NCBI RefSeq assembly: GCF_007713685.1
Contig: NZ_VMRJ01000004.1
Span: forward strand, 407,700-471,699
Origin: Hymenobacter setariae
Lineage (GTDB): Bacteria > Bacteroidota > Bacteroidia > Cytophagales > Hymenobacteraceae
DNA length: 64,000 nt
Direction of reading: 5' to 3'
Numbering within the stretch: position 1 is the first letter of the stretch; every line of letters starts with the position of its first letter. The position numbers and the translations under genes are program-made. Below, in pieces: positions 48,961 through 57,786 of the stretch. The notes beneath the pieces were generated by a model. That model did no database searches and was not told the DNA's origin. It was given only the letters and a program-made list of their open reading frames with translations.

Positions 48961-48968
48961 TATTTTTG
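48961..48968 (+). promoter_or_regulatory. TATTTTTG, candidate -7 box
   Basis: TATTTTTG matches the Bacteroidota -7 consensus TAnnTTTG exactly and lies 53 bases before the SDR gene at 49022, just after the TetR stop. It is followed by GTAATGAACAAC and a possible operator. Confidence 0.4.
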
Positions 48969-49021
48969 TAATGAACAACACAAAAATACCTTAAGGGGTA
49001 GCACCCCTTCTTTTCTCCTCT

Positions 49022-49816
49022 ATGGATTTACATCTCGCTACTAAAACGACCTTTATCAGTGGCTCTACCCAAGGCATTGGCTTGGCCATCGCCCAGCAGT
49101 TACTGCAAGAAGGCGCGACGGTCATCCTTAATGGCCGCACCCAAGAAAGGGTCAGCGCCGCCGTTGAACAGCTAGCACAGCAAGTACCAGGAGCTAGTAT
49201 TTCGGGCATTGCAGCCGATTTTGCGCAGCCAGCGCAAGTCAACGACTTGGTAGCAGCCCTCCCTCCTATTGATATTTTAGTAAATAATGTCGGGCTGTTT
49301 GAGCTGAAGGAATTTGCTGACATCGCGGATGAGGATTGGCGGCACTTGTTTGAAGTGAACGTGCTCAGCGGGGTGCGGCTGTCACGCGCCCTTCTGCCGG
49401 GCATGCTGGCCCGCAACTGGGGGCGCATACTTTTTATCAGCAGCGAGGCGGGTATCAACGTGCCCGGCAACATGATTCACTACGGCATGACCAAAACGGC
49501 CATGCTGGCCATTGCCCGTGGCCTGGCGGAGCTCACCAAGGGCACCGGCGTAACGGTGAATAGCCTGGTAGGGGGGCCGACGTACTCCCAGGGGGTAGCC
49601 GGAGTAATAGAACATATCGCCAGCGCGCAAAATCAGCCAGTGGCCCAGGTAAAAGCAGGGCTGATGCAGACCCTTAATCCCACTTCCCTGCTCCAACGCT
49701 TTATCGAGCCAAGCGAGCTAGCCAGCCTGGTGGCCTACCTGGCTAGTCCCTTGTCTGCAGCCATCAACGGGGCAGCCTTACGGGCGGACGGTGGCGTGCT
49801 GCCAACTATCCTGTGA
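49022..49816 (+). CDS. SDR-family oxidoreductase
   Basis: A 264-aa SDR: SGSTQGIGLAIAQQLLQEGA (dinucleotide motif), LNGRTQERVSAAVEQ (Arg after the second strand suggests NADP(H)), DILVNNVGLFELKEFADI, the catalytic Ser in LFISSEAGINVPGNM, then YGMTK (Tyr156, Lys160 by position), and VNSLVGGPTYSQGVAG. The tail LSAAINGAALRADGGVLPTI is the usual SDR end. Cytosolic. The TetR gene upstream and a promoter-like TATTTTTG box suggest ligand-induced expression. Substrate unknown. Confidence 0.92.
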   Translation: MDLHLATKTTFISGSTQGIGLAIAQQLLQEGATVILNGRTQERVSAAVEQLAQQVPGASISGIAADFAQPAQVNDLVAALPPIDILVNNVGLFELKEFADIADEDWRHLFEVNVLSGVRLSRALLPGMLARNWGRILFISSEAGINVPGNMIHYGMTKTAMLAIARGLAELTKGTGVTVNSLVGGPTYSQGVAGVIEHIASAQNQPVAQVKAGLMQTLNPTSLLQRFIEPSELASLVAYLASPLSAAINGAALRADGGVLPTIL

Positions 49817-50063
49817 GCGAGCAGCACACAAGCTGCATTGTGCTTACGCCTAGGGTTGCGCTATAGTACTGAGCGTTGACAAGCAAGTACCAACGAAAAA
49901 TAGATGCCTGGAAAACAGCACGTAAACTTTTTGGTAACCAACGCACCAAAAGGTTTCTACTTGCAGCCAGGCCAGACACTGCGCCACTTTTGAGTCCGAC
50001 GGCTAGTCCCGCTCGCTCAGTACGAAGGTCTCAGTGGTCCTGCCCTTCTTCTTTTCCTTGCCT

Positions 50064-51074
50064 ATGAAAGTCTTCCGTTTCCAGCAGCTTGGCATCGACC
50101 AGTTGCTACCCACTGAGGCACCCATGCCCGTGTCCCAAGCCCATGAAGTAGTGCTGCGGGTGCAGGCGCTGTCGCTCAATGCCCTCGACTTGCTGGTCAT
50201 CAAAGGCGCTATCAACCCGGAGTTGCCGCTGCCGCACATCCCCATCTGCGACGCAGCCGGCACCATCGCGGCCGTGGGCAGCGCGGTGAGCACACTGGCG
50301 GTGGGCGACGAAGTAACATCGGTATTCATACCGCGCTGGCGCGAGGGCGAGCCGACTCCCGCCAAAACCGACAACTACTACCGGCCGGGCCTAGGCCAGC
50401 CGGGCTTCCTGGCCGAGTACGTGGCCGTGGCTGCCGATGCCGTGCTGCGCCGCCCCACTTACCTGAGCGCCGTGGAGGCGGCCACGCTGCCCATCGCCGG
50501 CCTCACCGCCTGGAACGCGCTCAAATACGGCCACCCGCAGCCCGGTGAAACGGTGCTGGTGCACGGCACGGGGGGCGTCTCGCTCTTCGCCCTGCAACTA
50601 GCCAAGGCCCGCGGCTGCCGGGTGGCCATCACGTCTAAGGACGAGGGCAAGCTGGCCCGTGCTCGTGAGCTGGGAGCCGACTTCACCTTCAACTACGCCA
50701 CTCAGCCCGACTGGGTCGAGGAACTGCGCACGGCGACCGGGGGCCTAGGAGCCACCGCCGTACTCGAAACGGTGGGTGGCGACAACCTGCGCCTCTCACT
50801 ACAAGCGTTGGCCACGCGGGGCCGATTAGTAATAATGGGACTGCAAAAAGGTACTGAAGCCCCGCTCGATGTGCCCATGCTCATGGCTAAACAGGCCAAT
50901 ATTATCGGCATGGAGGTAGGTAGCGTAGCCGACTTTACCGCGCTAAACCAGGCGCTGGAAACTACACAGTTACATCCGGTAGTAGACCAGGTGTTCGCGG
51001 CTAATGAGGTGCAAGCCGCCCTGCGCAGCCTCGAAGCAGGAAGTCACTTCGGCAAGATTTGCCTTACGTTCTAG
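50064..51074 (+). CDS. MDR-family zinc-independent NADPH:quinone/alcohol oxidoreductase
   Basis: From ATG at 50064 the product is 336 aa. The N-terminal GroES-like half has LSLNALDLLVIKGAINPELP, HIPICDAAGTIAAVGSAVST and FLAEYVAVAADAVLRRPTYL. The Rossmann half opens with ETVLVHGTGGVSLFALQLAK and continues GCRVAITSKDEGKLARAREL (Ser-Lys after the second strand, NADPH type), LGATAVLETVGGDNLRLSLQ and HFGKICLTF. None of the usual catalytic or structural zinc-binding cysteines are visible, so it belongs with the quinone oxidoreductase-like group. It is in its own transcription unit, 250 bases after the SDR gene. Confidence 0.9.
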   Translation: MKVFRFQQLGIDQLLPTEAPMPVSQAHEVVLRVQALSLNALDLLVIKGAINPELPLPHIPICDAAGTIAAVGSAVSTLAVGDEVTSVFIPRWREGEPTPAKTDNYYRPGLGQPGFLAEYVAVAADAVLRRPTYLSAVEAATLPIAGLTAWNALKYGHPQPGETVLVHGTGGVSLFALQLAKARGCRVAITSKDEGKLARARELGADFTFNYATQPDWVEELRTATGGLGATAVLETVGGDNLRLSLQALATRGRLVIMGLQKGTEAPLDVPMLMAKQANIIGMEVGSVADFTALNQALETTQLHPVVDQVFAANEVQAALRSLEAGSHFGKICLTF

Positions 51075-51275
51075 CCTTAGGCGGTAGGTATCTCCTGCCT
51101 GCCGCACCCTAGGCGGGCGCCGGGGTAGCGGGCACGTAAGAGGCAATCTTATTACCGAACAGTGGTAAGCTAGTCTTGGTGAAGCACTAAACTAGCACTA
51201 CGCAATACTTGGTCAATATGAGCCTAGCGGCTCTTATTTGTAAGCAAAGCCACTAGTGGGTCCCAGTCTTTTACC

Positions 51276-52184
51276 ATGTATCAAACGCTTCGTGACCAGT
51301 ACCGCCACCTCGGCCTACCGCTCGATTTACTGGACCCCACGCTGGAATTCAGTATTTTCAACTTGCGTGAGCTGCGCCAGCCGCTGCCCTTCAGCGCGCC
51401 AGCCGAGCGGCTTAACTTCTTCGTACTGGGCTTTGTCAAGCAGGCCCAAGGCTGGTACCTGATTGATGAGCAACGGTTTGACCTGCGGCCGGGCACTATC
51501 TACTTTACTAACCCTAGTCACTACCGCGCTTTTGAGTACCAGGAGCTAGGCGAGGCCTACCTCCTGACGCTGAGCGAAGCCTTTTTGAAAGAAAATGTGC
51601 ACGCGGACGTGTTCACAGAATTTCCGTTTCTGCTGGCCGAGACCATGCCAGCCAACACCGTTACACCTGCCGTATTTGCCGAGTTCGAGATACTCTATCA
51701 GCAACTGGCACGTGAGTACCAGGGCCACTCGCCGTTGCGCGCCCGCCTGCTAGGGCAATTGGTGGGGGCACTGCTGCTCAAGTTCAAAGAGCACTTTTGG
51801 CTAGGCTATAATCCCCTCTCTGAGGGCAATCGCAGCTCGGCTATCGTGCGCCACTTTCGCCGTACCCTCGAACAGCACTACCGTGACCTGAGTAGTGGGG
51901 CCGCTAGCGTAGCCTACCAGGTGCAAGACTACGCCGCCGCCCAGCACTTGCACCCCAACTATTTAGCTCAGGTCATTCGGCGCAAAACGGGCAAGGCCAT
52001 CGGCACCTGGATTGCCGAGAAGGCGGTGGCCGAAGCTAAGGCGCAATTGCAGCACACTGACTTAGCCATTAAGGAAATTGCTTATCGTCTAGGCTTTACT
52101 GACCCGGCTCACTTTAGCAACTATTTCAAGAAGCACACCGGGCTGACGCCTCAGCAGTACCGGCAACCGCCATCCGTAGCTTAG
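51276..52184 (+). CDS. AraC-family transcriptional regulator
   Basis: A 302-aa regulator with a cupin-like N-terminal domain (FSIFNLRELRQPLPFSAPAE, LNFFVLGFVKQAQGWYLIDE, FDLRPGTIYFTNPSHYRAFE) and an AraC HTH pair at about 205-298: VQDYAAAQHLHPNYLAQVIR and RKTGKAIGTWIAEKAVAEAK, then LAIKEIAYRLGFTDPAHFSN and YFKKHTGLTPQQYR. The start is the ATG at 51276. The SDR gene begins 97 bases downstream in the same direction, with a GACCTTTG box between. This is the second AraC-SDR pair of the window. Effector unknown. Confidence 0.93.
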   Translation: MYQTLRDQYRHLGLPLDLLDPTLEFSIFNLRELRQPLPFSAPAERLNFFVLGFVKQAQGWYLIDEQRFDLRPGTIYFTNPSHYRAFEYQELGEAYLLTLSEAFLKENVHADVFTEFPFLLAETMPANTVTPAVFAEFEILYQQLAREYQGHSPLRARLLGQLVGALLLKFKEHFWLGYNPLSEGNRSSAIVRHFRRTLEQHYRDLSSGAASVAYQVQDYAAAQHLHPNYLAQVIRRKTGKAIGTWIAEKAVAEAKAQLQHTDLAIKEIAYRLGFTDPAHFSNYFKKHTGLTPQQYRQPPSVA

Positions 52185-52237
52185 CTATTTGCAGGTAATG
52201 CGCGGATTTTCGCAAGTAGGTCGGTGAGGGCATGCGG

Positions 52238-52245
52238 GACCTTTG
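52238..52245 (+). promoter_or_regulatory. GACCTTTG box, candidate -7 element
   Basis: GACCTTTG lies 35 bases before the SDR start at 52281 and is followed by C, as in the box at 58769. Position and sequence match the boxes before the other AraC-linked SDR genes. Confidence 0.4.
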
Positions 52246-52280
52246 CTGTCGCCAATTACCCCTTAGCGATTGGCTTCTAC

Positions 52281-53021
52281 ATGCAAGTCTTAGCCCAGAA
52301 AATCATACTTATTACCGGCGCCTCAAGAGGAATTGGGGCCGCCATTGCCCGCCAGCTGGCCGCAGCCGGTGCCAGTGTTATTATCAACTACGCCGGTCGC
52401 CAGGCCGAAGCCGACCAGACTGTACAAACCATTCGGGCAGCCGGCGGCGAGGCCCTGGCGGTCCGGGCCGACGTGAGCCAGCCGGCGCAGGTAGCCCGCC
52501 TCTTCGAGGAGAGCCTCGCCCACTACGGCCACCTTGACGGGCTGGTTAACAACGCGGGCATCATGCTCACCAAACCTGTACAGGCCACTACCGACGAAGA
52601 CTTTACCCGCCAGTTCGACGTGAACGTGCGCGGCACGTTCAATACCCTGCGCGAGGCGGCTACCCGGATGGCCGATGGTGGCAGCATTGTCAACTTCTCG
52701 TCGTCAGTGGTGCGCGTAGCACTCCCTACCTACGGCACCTACGTGGCCACCAAGGCCGCTGTGGAGCAACTCACGCGGGTTTTTGCCAAGGAAGTCGGTG
52801 CGCGGGGTATCAATGTGAACTGCGTAGCCCCCGGCCCTACCAATACTGAACTGTTTACGCAAGGCAAGCCAGCCGAAGCTATTGCCCGCGCCGCTGCTTT
52901 CTCAGCCTTCAATCGCCTGGGCGAGCCCGACGACATCGCCCACCTGGTGAGCTTTCTGCTCACCGACGCGGCTAAGTGGGTCAATGGCCAGATTATCGGA
53001 GCCAATGGCGGCATGGCCTAG
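52281..53021 (+). CDS. SDR-family oxidoreductase
   Basis: From ATG at 52281 the product is 246 aa (the longer ORF reads through the promoter). Rossmann motif TGASRGIGAAIARQLAAAGA, INYAGRQAEADQTVQ after the second strand, LDGLVNNAGIMLTKPVQATT, FDVNVRGTFNTLREAATRMA, catalytic Ser in IVNFSSSVVRVALP, YVATK (Tyr151, Lys155 by position), NVNCVAPGPTNTELF, and the tail WVNGQIIGANGGMA. NAD(P)-dependent, cytosolic. It is followed 35 bases later by another SDR in the same direction, so both probably form one operon under the AraC gene at 51276. Confidence 0.92.
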   Translation: MQVLAQKIILITGASRGIGAAIARQLAAAGASVIINYAGRQAEADQTVQTIRAAGGEALAVRADVSQPAQVARLFEESLAHYGHLDGLVNNAGIMLTKPVQATTDEDFTRQFDVNVRGTFNTLREAATRMADGGSIVNFSSSVVRVALPTYGTYVATKAAVEQLTRVFAKEVGARGINVNCVAPGPTNTELFTQGKPAEAIARAAAFSAFNRLGEPDDIAHLVSFLLTDAAKWVNGQIIGANGGMA

Positions 53022-53055
53022 AACTGCTTTTCCGTCGATTCCTATACTATAGTCT

Positions 53056-53799
53056 ATGAAGACCTTAGCAAATAAGGTGGCCCTTGTCACGGGCTCGGCA
53101 CGTGGACTGGGCCGGGCCATTGCCGAACGCTACGCCGCCCTAGGAGCCAGCGTGGTGCTCAATTATTACCGCGACCAGGCAGCGGCCGATGAGGTGCTGC
53201 GTACCGTGCAGGCACTAGGCGTACCAGCCATCGCCGTGCAAGCCGACATGAGTCGGGTGGCCGACATTGAGCGGTTATTTGCCGAAGCACAACGAGCTTA
53301 TGGGCGACTCGATATTGTGGTGGCCAATGCAGGCGTTGAACTGGTGGACCTGCCCGCCACTGACTTTACCGAGGCGCAATTCGACCACCTGTTTAGCCTC
53401 AACGCTAAGGGGACTTACTTCACTCTGCAGCAGGGCGCCCGCGCCGTGGCTGACAATGGCCGCCTGCTTTACGTGGCCAGCAGCACCACGGCTTTCCCGG
53501 CGCCGGGCATGGCGGTGTATGGGGGTAGCAAAACGCCGGGTCGCTACCTGATAGACGTACTGGCTAAGGAATTGGGACCTAGGGGAATTACCGCCAATTC
53601 CATCATTCCCTACGCTACAGCGGGGGCGGGCATCTTTACCGAGGGCCACTCCTCCGTGGAATATCTAATTGTCGCTAATCCGATGGGCCGGCTGGCCACG
53701 GTGGCGGACGTAGCCAACGTAGCCGAATTTTTTGCCAGCGACCTCGCCTCGTTCGTGAGCGGCCAGCACTTGCTCGTCAATGGGGGCGCTAATCTATAG
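53056..53799 (+). CDS. SDR-family oxidoreductase, second of a tandem pair
   Basis: A 247-aa SDR: TGSARGLGRAIAERYAALGA, LNYYRDQAAADEVLRTVQAL, LDIVVANAGVELVDLPATDF, FDHLFSLNAKGTYFTLQQGA, catalytic Ser in LLYVASSTTAFPAPGMAVYG, YGGSK (Tyr152, Lys156 by position), GITANSIIPYATAGAG and the SDR tail FVSGQHLLVNGGANL. It shares the fold but not close identity with the SDR just upstream (VVLNYYRDQAAADE against INYAGRQAEADQ), so this is an old duplication or separate recruitment. It is likely co-transcribed with the upstream SDR and followed by an esterase gene 55 bases on. Confidence 0.92.
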   Translation: MKTLANKVALVTGSARGLGRAIAERYAALGASVVLNYYRDQAAADEVLRTVQALGVPAIAVQADMSRVADIERLFAEAQRAYGRLDIVVANAGVELVDLPATDFTEAQFDHLFSLNAKGTYFTLQQGARAVADNGRLLYVASSTTAFPAPGMAVYGGSKTPGRYLIDVLAKELGPRGITANSIIPYATAGAGIFTEGHSSVEYLIVANPMGRLATVADVANVAEFFASDLASFVSGQHLLVNGGANL

Positions 53800-53854
53800 G
53801 GCGCGGCTTCAACCTTATTTTTTGTTTGCCACTGCTAGTTAAGTTGATTTTGAG

Positions 53855-54787
53855 ATGGATGCCCTTTTGGAACCTGAGATTTTTCATGCATTGACAGCCG
53901 CTGACCGCGACGTAATGATGGCCATGCGCGAGCGGCTGGAACCCAACAAAGGCCGCCTGCTGCGCGGTCCTGATGCCCGGGCCGATTTCGATGCTGTCAA
54001 ATTGTTTACCCCATTCTACCCTGGAGTTACTTACGCGGCCGATACTGTGGGCGGCGTGGCGGGCTGGTGGTGCCGGCCCGCCTCACCAACTGTCCCTGAC
54101 CAGGCACTCCTCTTTTTGCACGGTGGGGCCTACGTGCTAGGCACGGCCGAGGCTTTTCGCACGTTGGTAAGCCAAGTGGTGGGCCGCGCGGGCATCGAAT
54201 GCTTCGTGCCCGACTACCGCCTGGCCCCCGAAAACCCCTTTCCGGCCGCTGTGGAGGATGCTTTGGCCGCCTACCACGGCCTGGCAGCACTAGGTAAGCA
54301 TCGCATTGGCATAGTCGGAGACTCAGCCGGCGGAGGGTTGAGCTTGGTACTAACGGCCAGCTTAGTAGCCCAGGCTGGAGCCGTGGTACCGCGCGTAGCC
54401 GTGGTGTACTCACCCTGGACCGACTTGGCGCTTACTTCCGAAAGCATGCACACGCAGGCGGAGGCCGACTTCCTGCTGACTAAAGCTGCGCTGGCTACCA
54501 ACGCAGCACTCTATTTGCAGGGCCACGACGCTTACGACCCCCAGGCATCGCCTGTGTACGGCGACCTGGCGGGCCTGCCGCCCGTGCAGGTGCACGTCGG
54601 ACAGGCCGAAGTACTGCTTGATGATGCGCGGCGCTACGTAGCGCGGGCGCAAGCGACGGGCACCACCGCCGAGCTGCACGTGTGGGAATCGCTCACTCAC
54701 GTTTTCATTGGTAGTGCCGGTACGTTGGTGGCAGCCAGCGAAGCGCTTGACCTGAGCACGGATTTCCTATGCCGCCACCTTGCTTAG
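53855..54787 (+). CDS. Alpha/beta hydrolase, HSL-type esterase
   Basis: A 310-aa esterase of the hormone-sensitive-lipase group. The oxyanion motif HGGAYVLG is at 89-96, the nucleophile elbow GDSAGGG has Ser157, and LEFV-type marks FVPDYRLAPENPFPAAVEDA are conserved. The catalytic Asp is likely in GQAEVLLDDARRYVARA, the His in HVWESLTHVF. Cytosolic. The short 55-base gap after the tandem SDR pair in the same direction suggests co-regulation. Such enzymes cleave short-chain esters or lactones and may feed or protect from the SDR products. Confidence 0.9.
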   Translation: MDALLEPEIFHALTAADRDVMMAMRERLEPNKGRLLRGPDARADFDAVKLFTPFYPGVTYAADTVGGVAGWWCRPASPTVPDQALLFLHGGAYVLGTAEAFRTLVSQVVGRAGIECFVPDYRLAPENPFPAAVEDALAAYHGLAALGKHRIGIVGDSAGGGLSLVLTASLVAQAGAVVPRVAVVYSPWTDLALTSESMHTQAEADFLLTKAALATNAALYLQGHDAYDPQASPVYGDLAGLPPVQVHVGQAEVLLDDARRYVARAQATGTTAELHVWESLTHVFIGSAGTLVAASEALDLSTDFLCRHLA

Positions 54788-54929
54788 AGCTATCCAACCG
54801 CGATTAGCGCGTGTTGCCTAAGTCGCTGAACGTTCTATCGGCGCCCTTGCTACTTTTTCTAAGAAAGGAATCAAGTGACGCTGCTATTCTCAAAAGTCAG
54901 ACCGCACCAAGCCGTCTTTCGCCTGCTTT

Positions 54930-55829
54930 ATGGAAAATCAATCAGCTGTAGAAGTACTCATTGTTGGCGGCAGCTACGCCGGCCTTTCGGCTGCCCTTAC
55001 GCTAGGGCGCTCGCTACGACGCGTGCTGATACTCGATACTGGCCAGCCCTGCAACCGCGTGACCCCGCACGCGCATAATTTTCTAACCCAAGACGGTACC
55101 CCGCCCGCCGAGTTAGCCGCCCAAGCGCGGGCGCAGGTACTAGCCTACCCTACCGTCGAATTGGTGCCGGAAGCCGCCGTGGCTGCCTCCGGCACCAACG
55201 GCGCCTTTCACGTAATGACCAGCACGGGGCGCGAAATCACTGCGCACAAACTGCTGTTCGCCACTGGCGTGCGCGATGTACTACCGACCCAACCCGGCGT
55301 GGCCGAGTGCTGGGGCATCTCGGCTGTGCACTGCCCCTACTGCCACGGCTATGAATACCGTGGCCAACCCACCGGGACGCTACTCAATGGCGACGCGGCC
55401 CTGGAACACGCTCGTCTGCTGCACCAATGGACTGATCAGCTCACCGTTTTCACGAACGGACCAGCCACCTTCACGCCCGACCAGCGCCAGCAACTAGCCG
55501 GGCGAGGCGTGCAAGTAGAAGAAACGCCCGTGCAAGCCCTGCATCATACAGAGGGGCATATACAGTATGTAGAATTAGTTGATGGTCGCCAAGTGCCACT
55601 GGCAGCTCTTTACGTACGGCCCGGTATGGTTCAAAACTGCCTGCTGCCACAAGCGTTGGGCTGCGCCTACACTGAAGCGGGTTACCTACAAGTAGATGCT
55701 GTAGGCAAGACGACGGTGCCCGGAATTTACGCCGCCGGCGACGCCACCGTGCTTATGCGCGCGTTGAGCCTCGCCATAGCTGGTGGCGGGCTGGCCGGGG
55801 CTATGCTCAATCATGAGTTACTGCCCTAG
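54930..55829 (+). CDS. Thioredoxin-reductase-like flavoprotein
   Basis: A 299-aa FAD/NAD(P)-dependent oxidoreductase. The FAD motif is IVGGSYAGLSAALTLGRSLR at about 11-30, followed by VLILDTGQPCNRVTPHAHNF. The redox centre Cys135-Pro-Tyr-Cys138 lies in SAVHCPYCHGYEYRGQP. The second FAD site is TTVPGIYAAGDATVLMRALS. The NADPH half has LTVFTNGPATFTPDQRQQLA. Its layout is that of the small thioredoxin-reductase-like flavoproteins common beside AraC regulators in Bacteroidota, not classical TrxB. It probably reduces a disulfide partner or a quinone. It lies 142 bases after the esterase gene. Confidence 0.9.
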   Translation: MENQSAVEVLIVGGSYAGLSAALTLGRSLRRVLILDTGQPCNRVTPHAHNFLTQDGTPPAELAAQARAQVLAYPTVELVPEAAVAASGTNGAFHVMTSTGREITAHKLLFATGVRDVLPTQPGVAECWGISAVHCPYCHGYEYRGQPTGTLLNGDAALEHARLLHQWTDQLTVFTNGPATFTPDQRQQLAGRGVQVEETPVQALHHTEGHIQYVELVDGRQVPLAALYVRPGMVQNCLLPQALGCAYTEAGYLQVDAVGKTTVPGIYAAGDATVLMRALSLAIAGGGLAGAMLNHELLP

Positions 55830-56164
55830 CAACTGGCTGAAGTGGAGCAAAGCGAAGGAATGTGAGCAGCTTACTAGGCAAAATGGCTAGCCAGCGCGCA
55901 AGCACTGGCGAGTAGGTAGCGGATAAATATGGTCAAAAGTAGAAACGGACCTTAATCTGAGCAGTAAGGGCCCTTATTGCTGCGCTCCACGATGCGGCTT
56001 ACAATGAATAGCAATCCTAAAAGAGGCGTGTGCTGCGCAAGGCTTCGCGGGCGGCAACCGCACCCACCTAGGGAAAAACTTAGCCCTAAGGGAATCCATT
56101 TTCCCGTCTTGTTGCCCGTAGCAGCAGGCCGGACATTTGCCGCCAACACCTACCTAACCAGCAC
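55830..56164. other. Intergenic stretch without genes
   Basis: Two overlapping ORFs of about 63-65 codons on opposite strands (55952-56168) are not supported by composition or by any known family. A pair of GGGCCCTTATTGCTG-type AT/GC patches lies near 55966. This stretch probably only holds the promoter of the aldo/keto reductase gene. Confidence 0.4.
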
Positions 56165-57193
56165 ATGAATTATCAACTTTTTGGCACGAAGACGGGGTTG
56201 CGGGTGAGCGAGCTTGCCCTAGGCACCAGCAACTTTGGTACCGCGACGAGCTACGGGGCCGACCCAGCCGAAGCCCGCCGCATTTGGGAGGGCTACGTGG
56301 CGGCGGGCGGCAATTTCATCGACACCTCCGACGCCTATCAGCAGGGCGAGGCCGAGCGCCTAGTGGGCCAGTTTATGGGCGCCGACCGGGGCGACTTCGT
56401 GCTGGCCTCTAAGTACTCGCGTACGGCCAGCCCTACGGCAGCCCTGGCGCAGCTGGGCAACCATCGCAAGGCCATGACCCAGGCCGTAGAGGCTAGCCTG
56501 CGGCGCCTAGGTACCGATTACCTCGACCTTTACCTAGTGCACCTACCCGACAGCGTGACGCCGGTAGCCGAAATTGCCCGCGGCTTCGAAGACTTGGCGC
56601 GGGCCGGCAAAATCCTCTACGGCGGCTTCTCCAACTTCCCGGCTTGGCGCGTGGCCGCCGCCGTAACCCTGGCTGAGCTGCGCGGCTGGATTCCCTTGGT
56701 GGGTGTGCAGGTCGAGTTCAGCCTGCTCCAACGCACGGCCGAGCGCGAGCTGCTCCCCATGGCCGAGGGCCTAGGGTTGGGCGTGATGGGCTACTCGCCG
56801 CTGGGCGGGGGCGTGCTCACCGGCAAGTACCGCCAAGGCGAATCGGGCCGGGCTACCGTGGTTGGGGCTGAAGTCGATTCGCCCCGTATCAACACGATGC
56901 TGGATGTGCTGCTGGCCGTGGCGCAGGAGGTAGGCGCCGCGCCTGGCCAGGTCGCTACGGCCTGGGCGAAAGCCCGTGGGGTGCTACCCATCATTGGGGC
57001 GCGCACCCGCGCGCAGCTCGATGACCAGCTCCGGTCTGCCCAACTTCAGCTCAGTCCCGAGCAGTTGCAGCGGCTGGATGCTGTGTCGGCGGTGCCGCTC
57101 GGCTACCCCCACGAATTGCTAGCCGCCCAGCATAATCTGCTTACCGGCAACCGGGCCGACCGGGTAAGCTGGCCTGCCCGCCCGGTAGCTTGA
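56165..57193 (+). CDS. Aldo/keto reductase
   Basis: A 342-aa AKR: LALGTSNFGTATSYGADPAE, IDTSDAYQQGEAERLVGQFM (Asp, Tyr), FVLASKYSRTASPTAALAQL (Lys), YLDLYLVHLPDSVTPVAEIA (His), QVEFSLLQRTAERELLPMAE and MGYSPLGGGVLTGKYRQGES. The catalytic Asp-Tyr-Lys-His set is complete. IIGARTRAQLDDQLRSAQLQ is the NADPH-binding tail. It differs from the AKR at 42389 in most surface loops. It is convergent with the HxlR gene at 57212, with 18 bases between the stops. Cytosolic; substrate unknown. Confidence 0.92.
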   Translation: MNYQLFGTKTGLRVSELALGTSNFGTATSYGADPAEARRIWEGYVAAGGNFIDTSDAYQQGEAERLVGQFMGADRGDFVLASKYSRTASPTAALAQLGNHRKAMTQAVEASLRRLGTDYLDLYLVHLPDSVTPVAEIARGFEDLARAGKILYGGFSNFPAWRVAAAVTLAELRGWIPLVGVQVEFSLLQRTAERELLPMAEGLGLGVMGYSPLGGGVLTGKYRQGESGRATVVGAEVDSPRINTMLDVLLAVAQEVGAAPGQVATAWAKARGVLPIIGARTRAQLDDQLRSAQLQLSPEQLQRLDAVSAVPLGYPHELLAAQHNLLTGNRADRVSWPARPVA

Positions 57194-57211
57194 TGCACAG
57201 GGTGCCAGTCC

Positions 57212-57580
57212 TTACGCGTCGTCTTCGGCGAGCAGGGGCGTGAGCACGCGTTGCAGTTGCGGCTTGTGCGCATCGCCCCAGCGGCCCATCATATCAATTA
57301 GCGGCAGCAGCGACTCGCCCAAAGCAGTCAGGTGGTATTCCACTTTCAGCGGTACTTCGGCAAAAACGGTTTTAGTCACCAGTTCGTGGGTTTCCATCTG
57401 TTTGAGCTGCAACTGCACCACGCGCCGGGTAGCGCCAGCTAGCTTTTTCTGCAACTGGCTGGGCCGGTGGCTGCCGTGGGCAATGTAATAAAGCATGTCA
57501 ATTTTCCACTTGCCGAGCAGCACCTCACGCAGCAAATGCAAGCCGCATTCTGGGTTGAAGGGTATTTTTCGTTCGTACAT
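57212..57580 (-). CDS. HxlR-family transcriptional regulator
   Basis: A 122-aa winged-helix protein: FNPECGLHLLREVLLGKWKI, MLYYIAHGSHRPSQLQKKLA, ATRRVVQLQLKQMETHELVT and VPLKVEYHLTALGESLLPLI. The LLGKWK and VEYxLTxxGxSLxPxI marks are typical. Cys12 in PECGLHL fits redox or quinone sensing. It is convergent with the AKR and divergent from the AraC gene at 57787, with 206 bases of gene-free DNA between, so either neighbour may be its target. Confidence 0.9.
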   Translation of the reverse strand: MYERKIPFNPECGLHLLREVLLGKWKIDMLYYIAHGSHRPSQLQKKLAGATRRVVQLQLKQMETHELVTKTVFAEVPLKVEYHLTALGESLLPLIDMMGRWGDAHKPQLQRVLTPLLAEDDA

Positions 57581-57786
57581 ACTTTCTTCAACCCAACTAG
57601 GCGCCGGTCAGTTTTACCTACTCAATTGGCTGCTTCTTCTGATTACTAGACGAGTACTTTATCTCTCGCTATTCTCGTCGGAGTAGCATTAACCCCGTGT
57701 CGTGGGCCGCACCACGATTTCCTTTGCATCAATACCAACTAGCTGCTCGCAGGTGAAGTGGCTAGTAACATTTAGGAGCTTTTTGC

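Noticed and set aside
55952..56168. Two overlapping 63-65 codon ORFs on opposite strands
   Set aside because: No family, no codon bias, and an intergenic position before the AKR gene; treated as chance.
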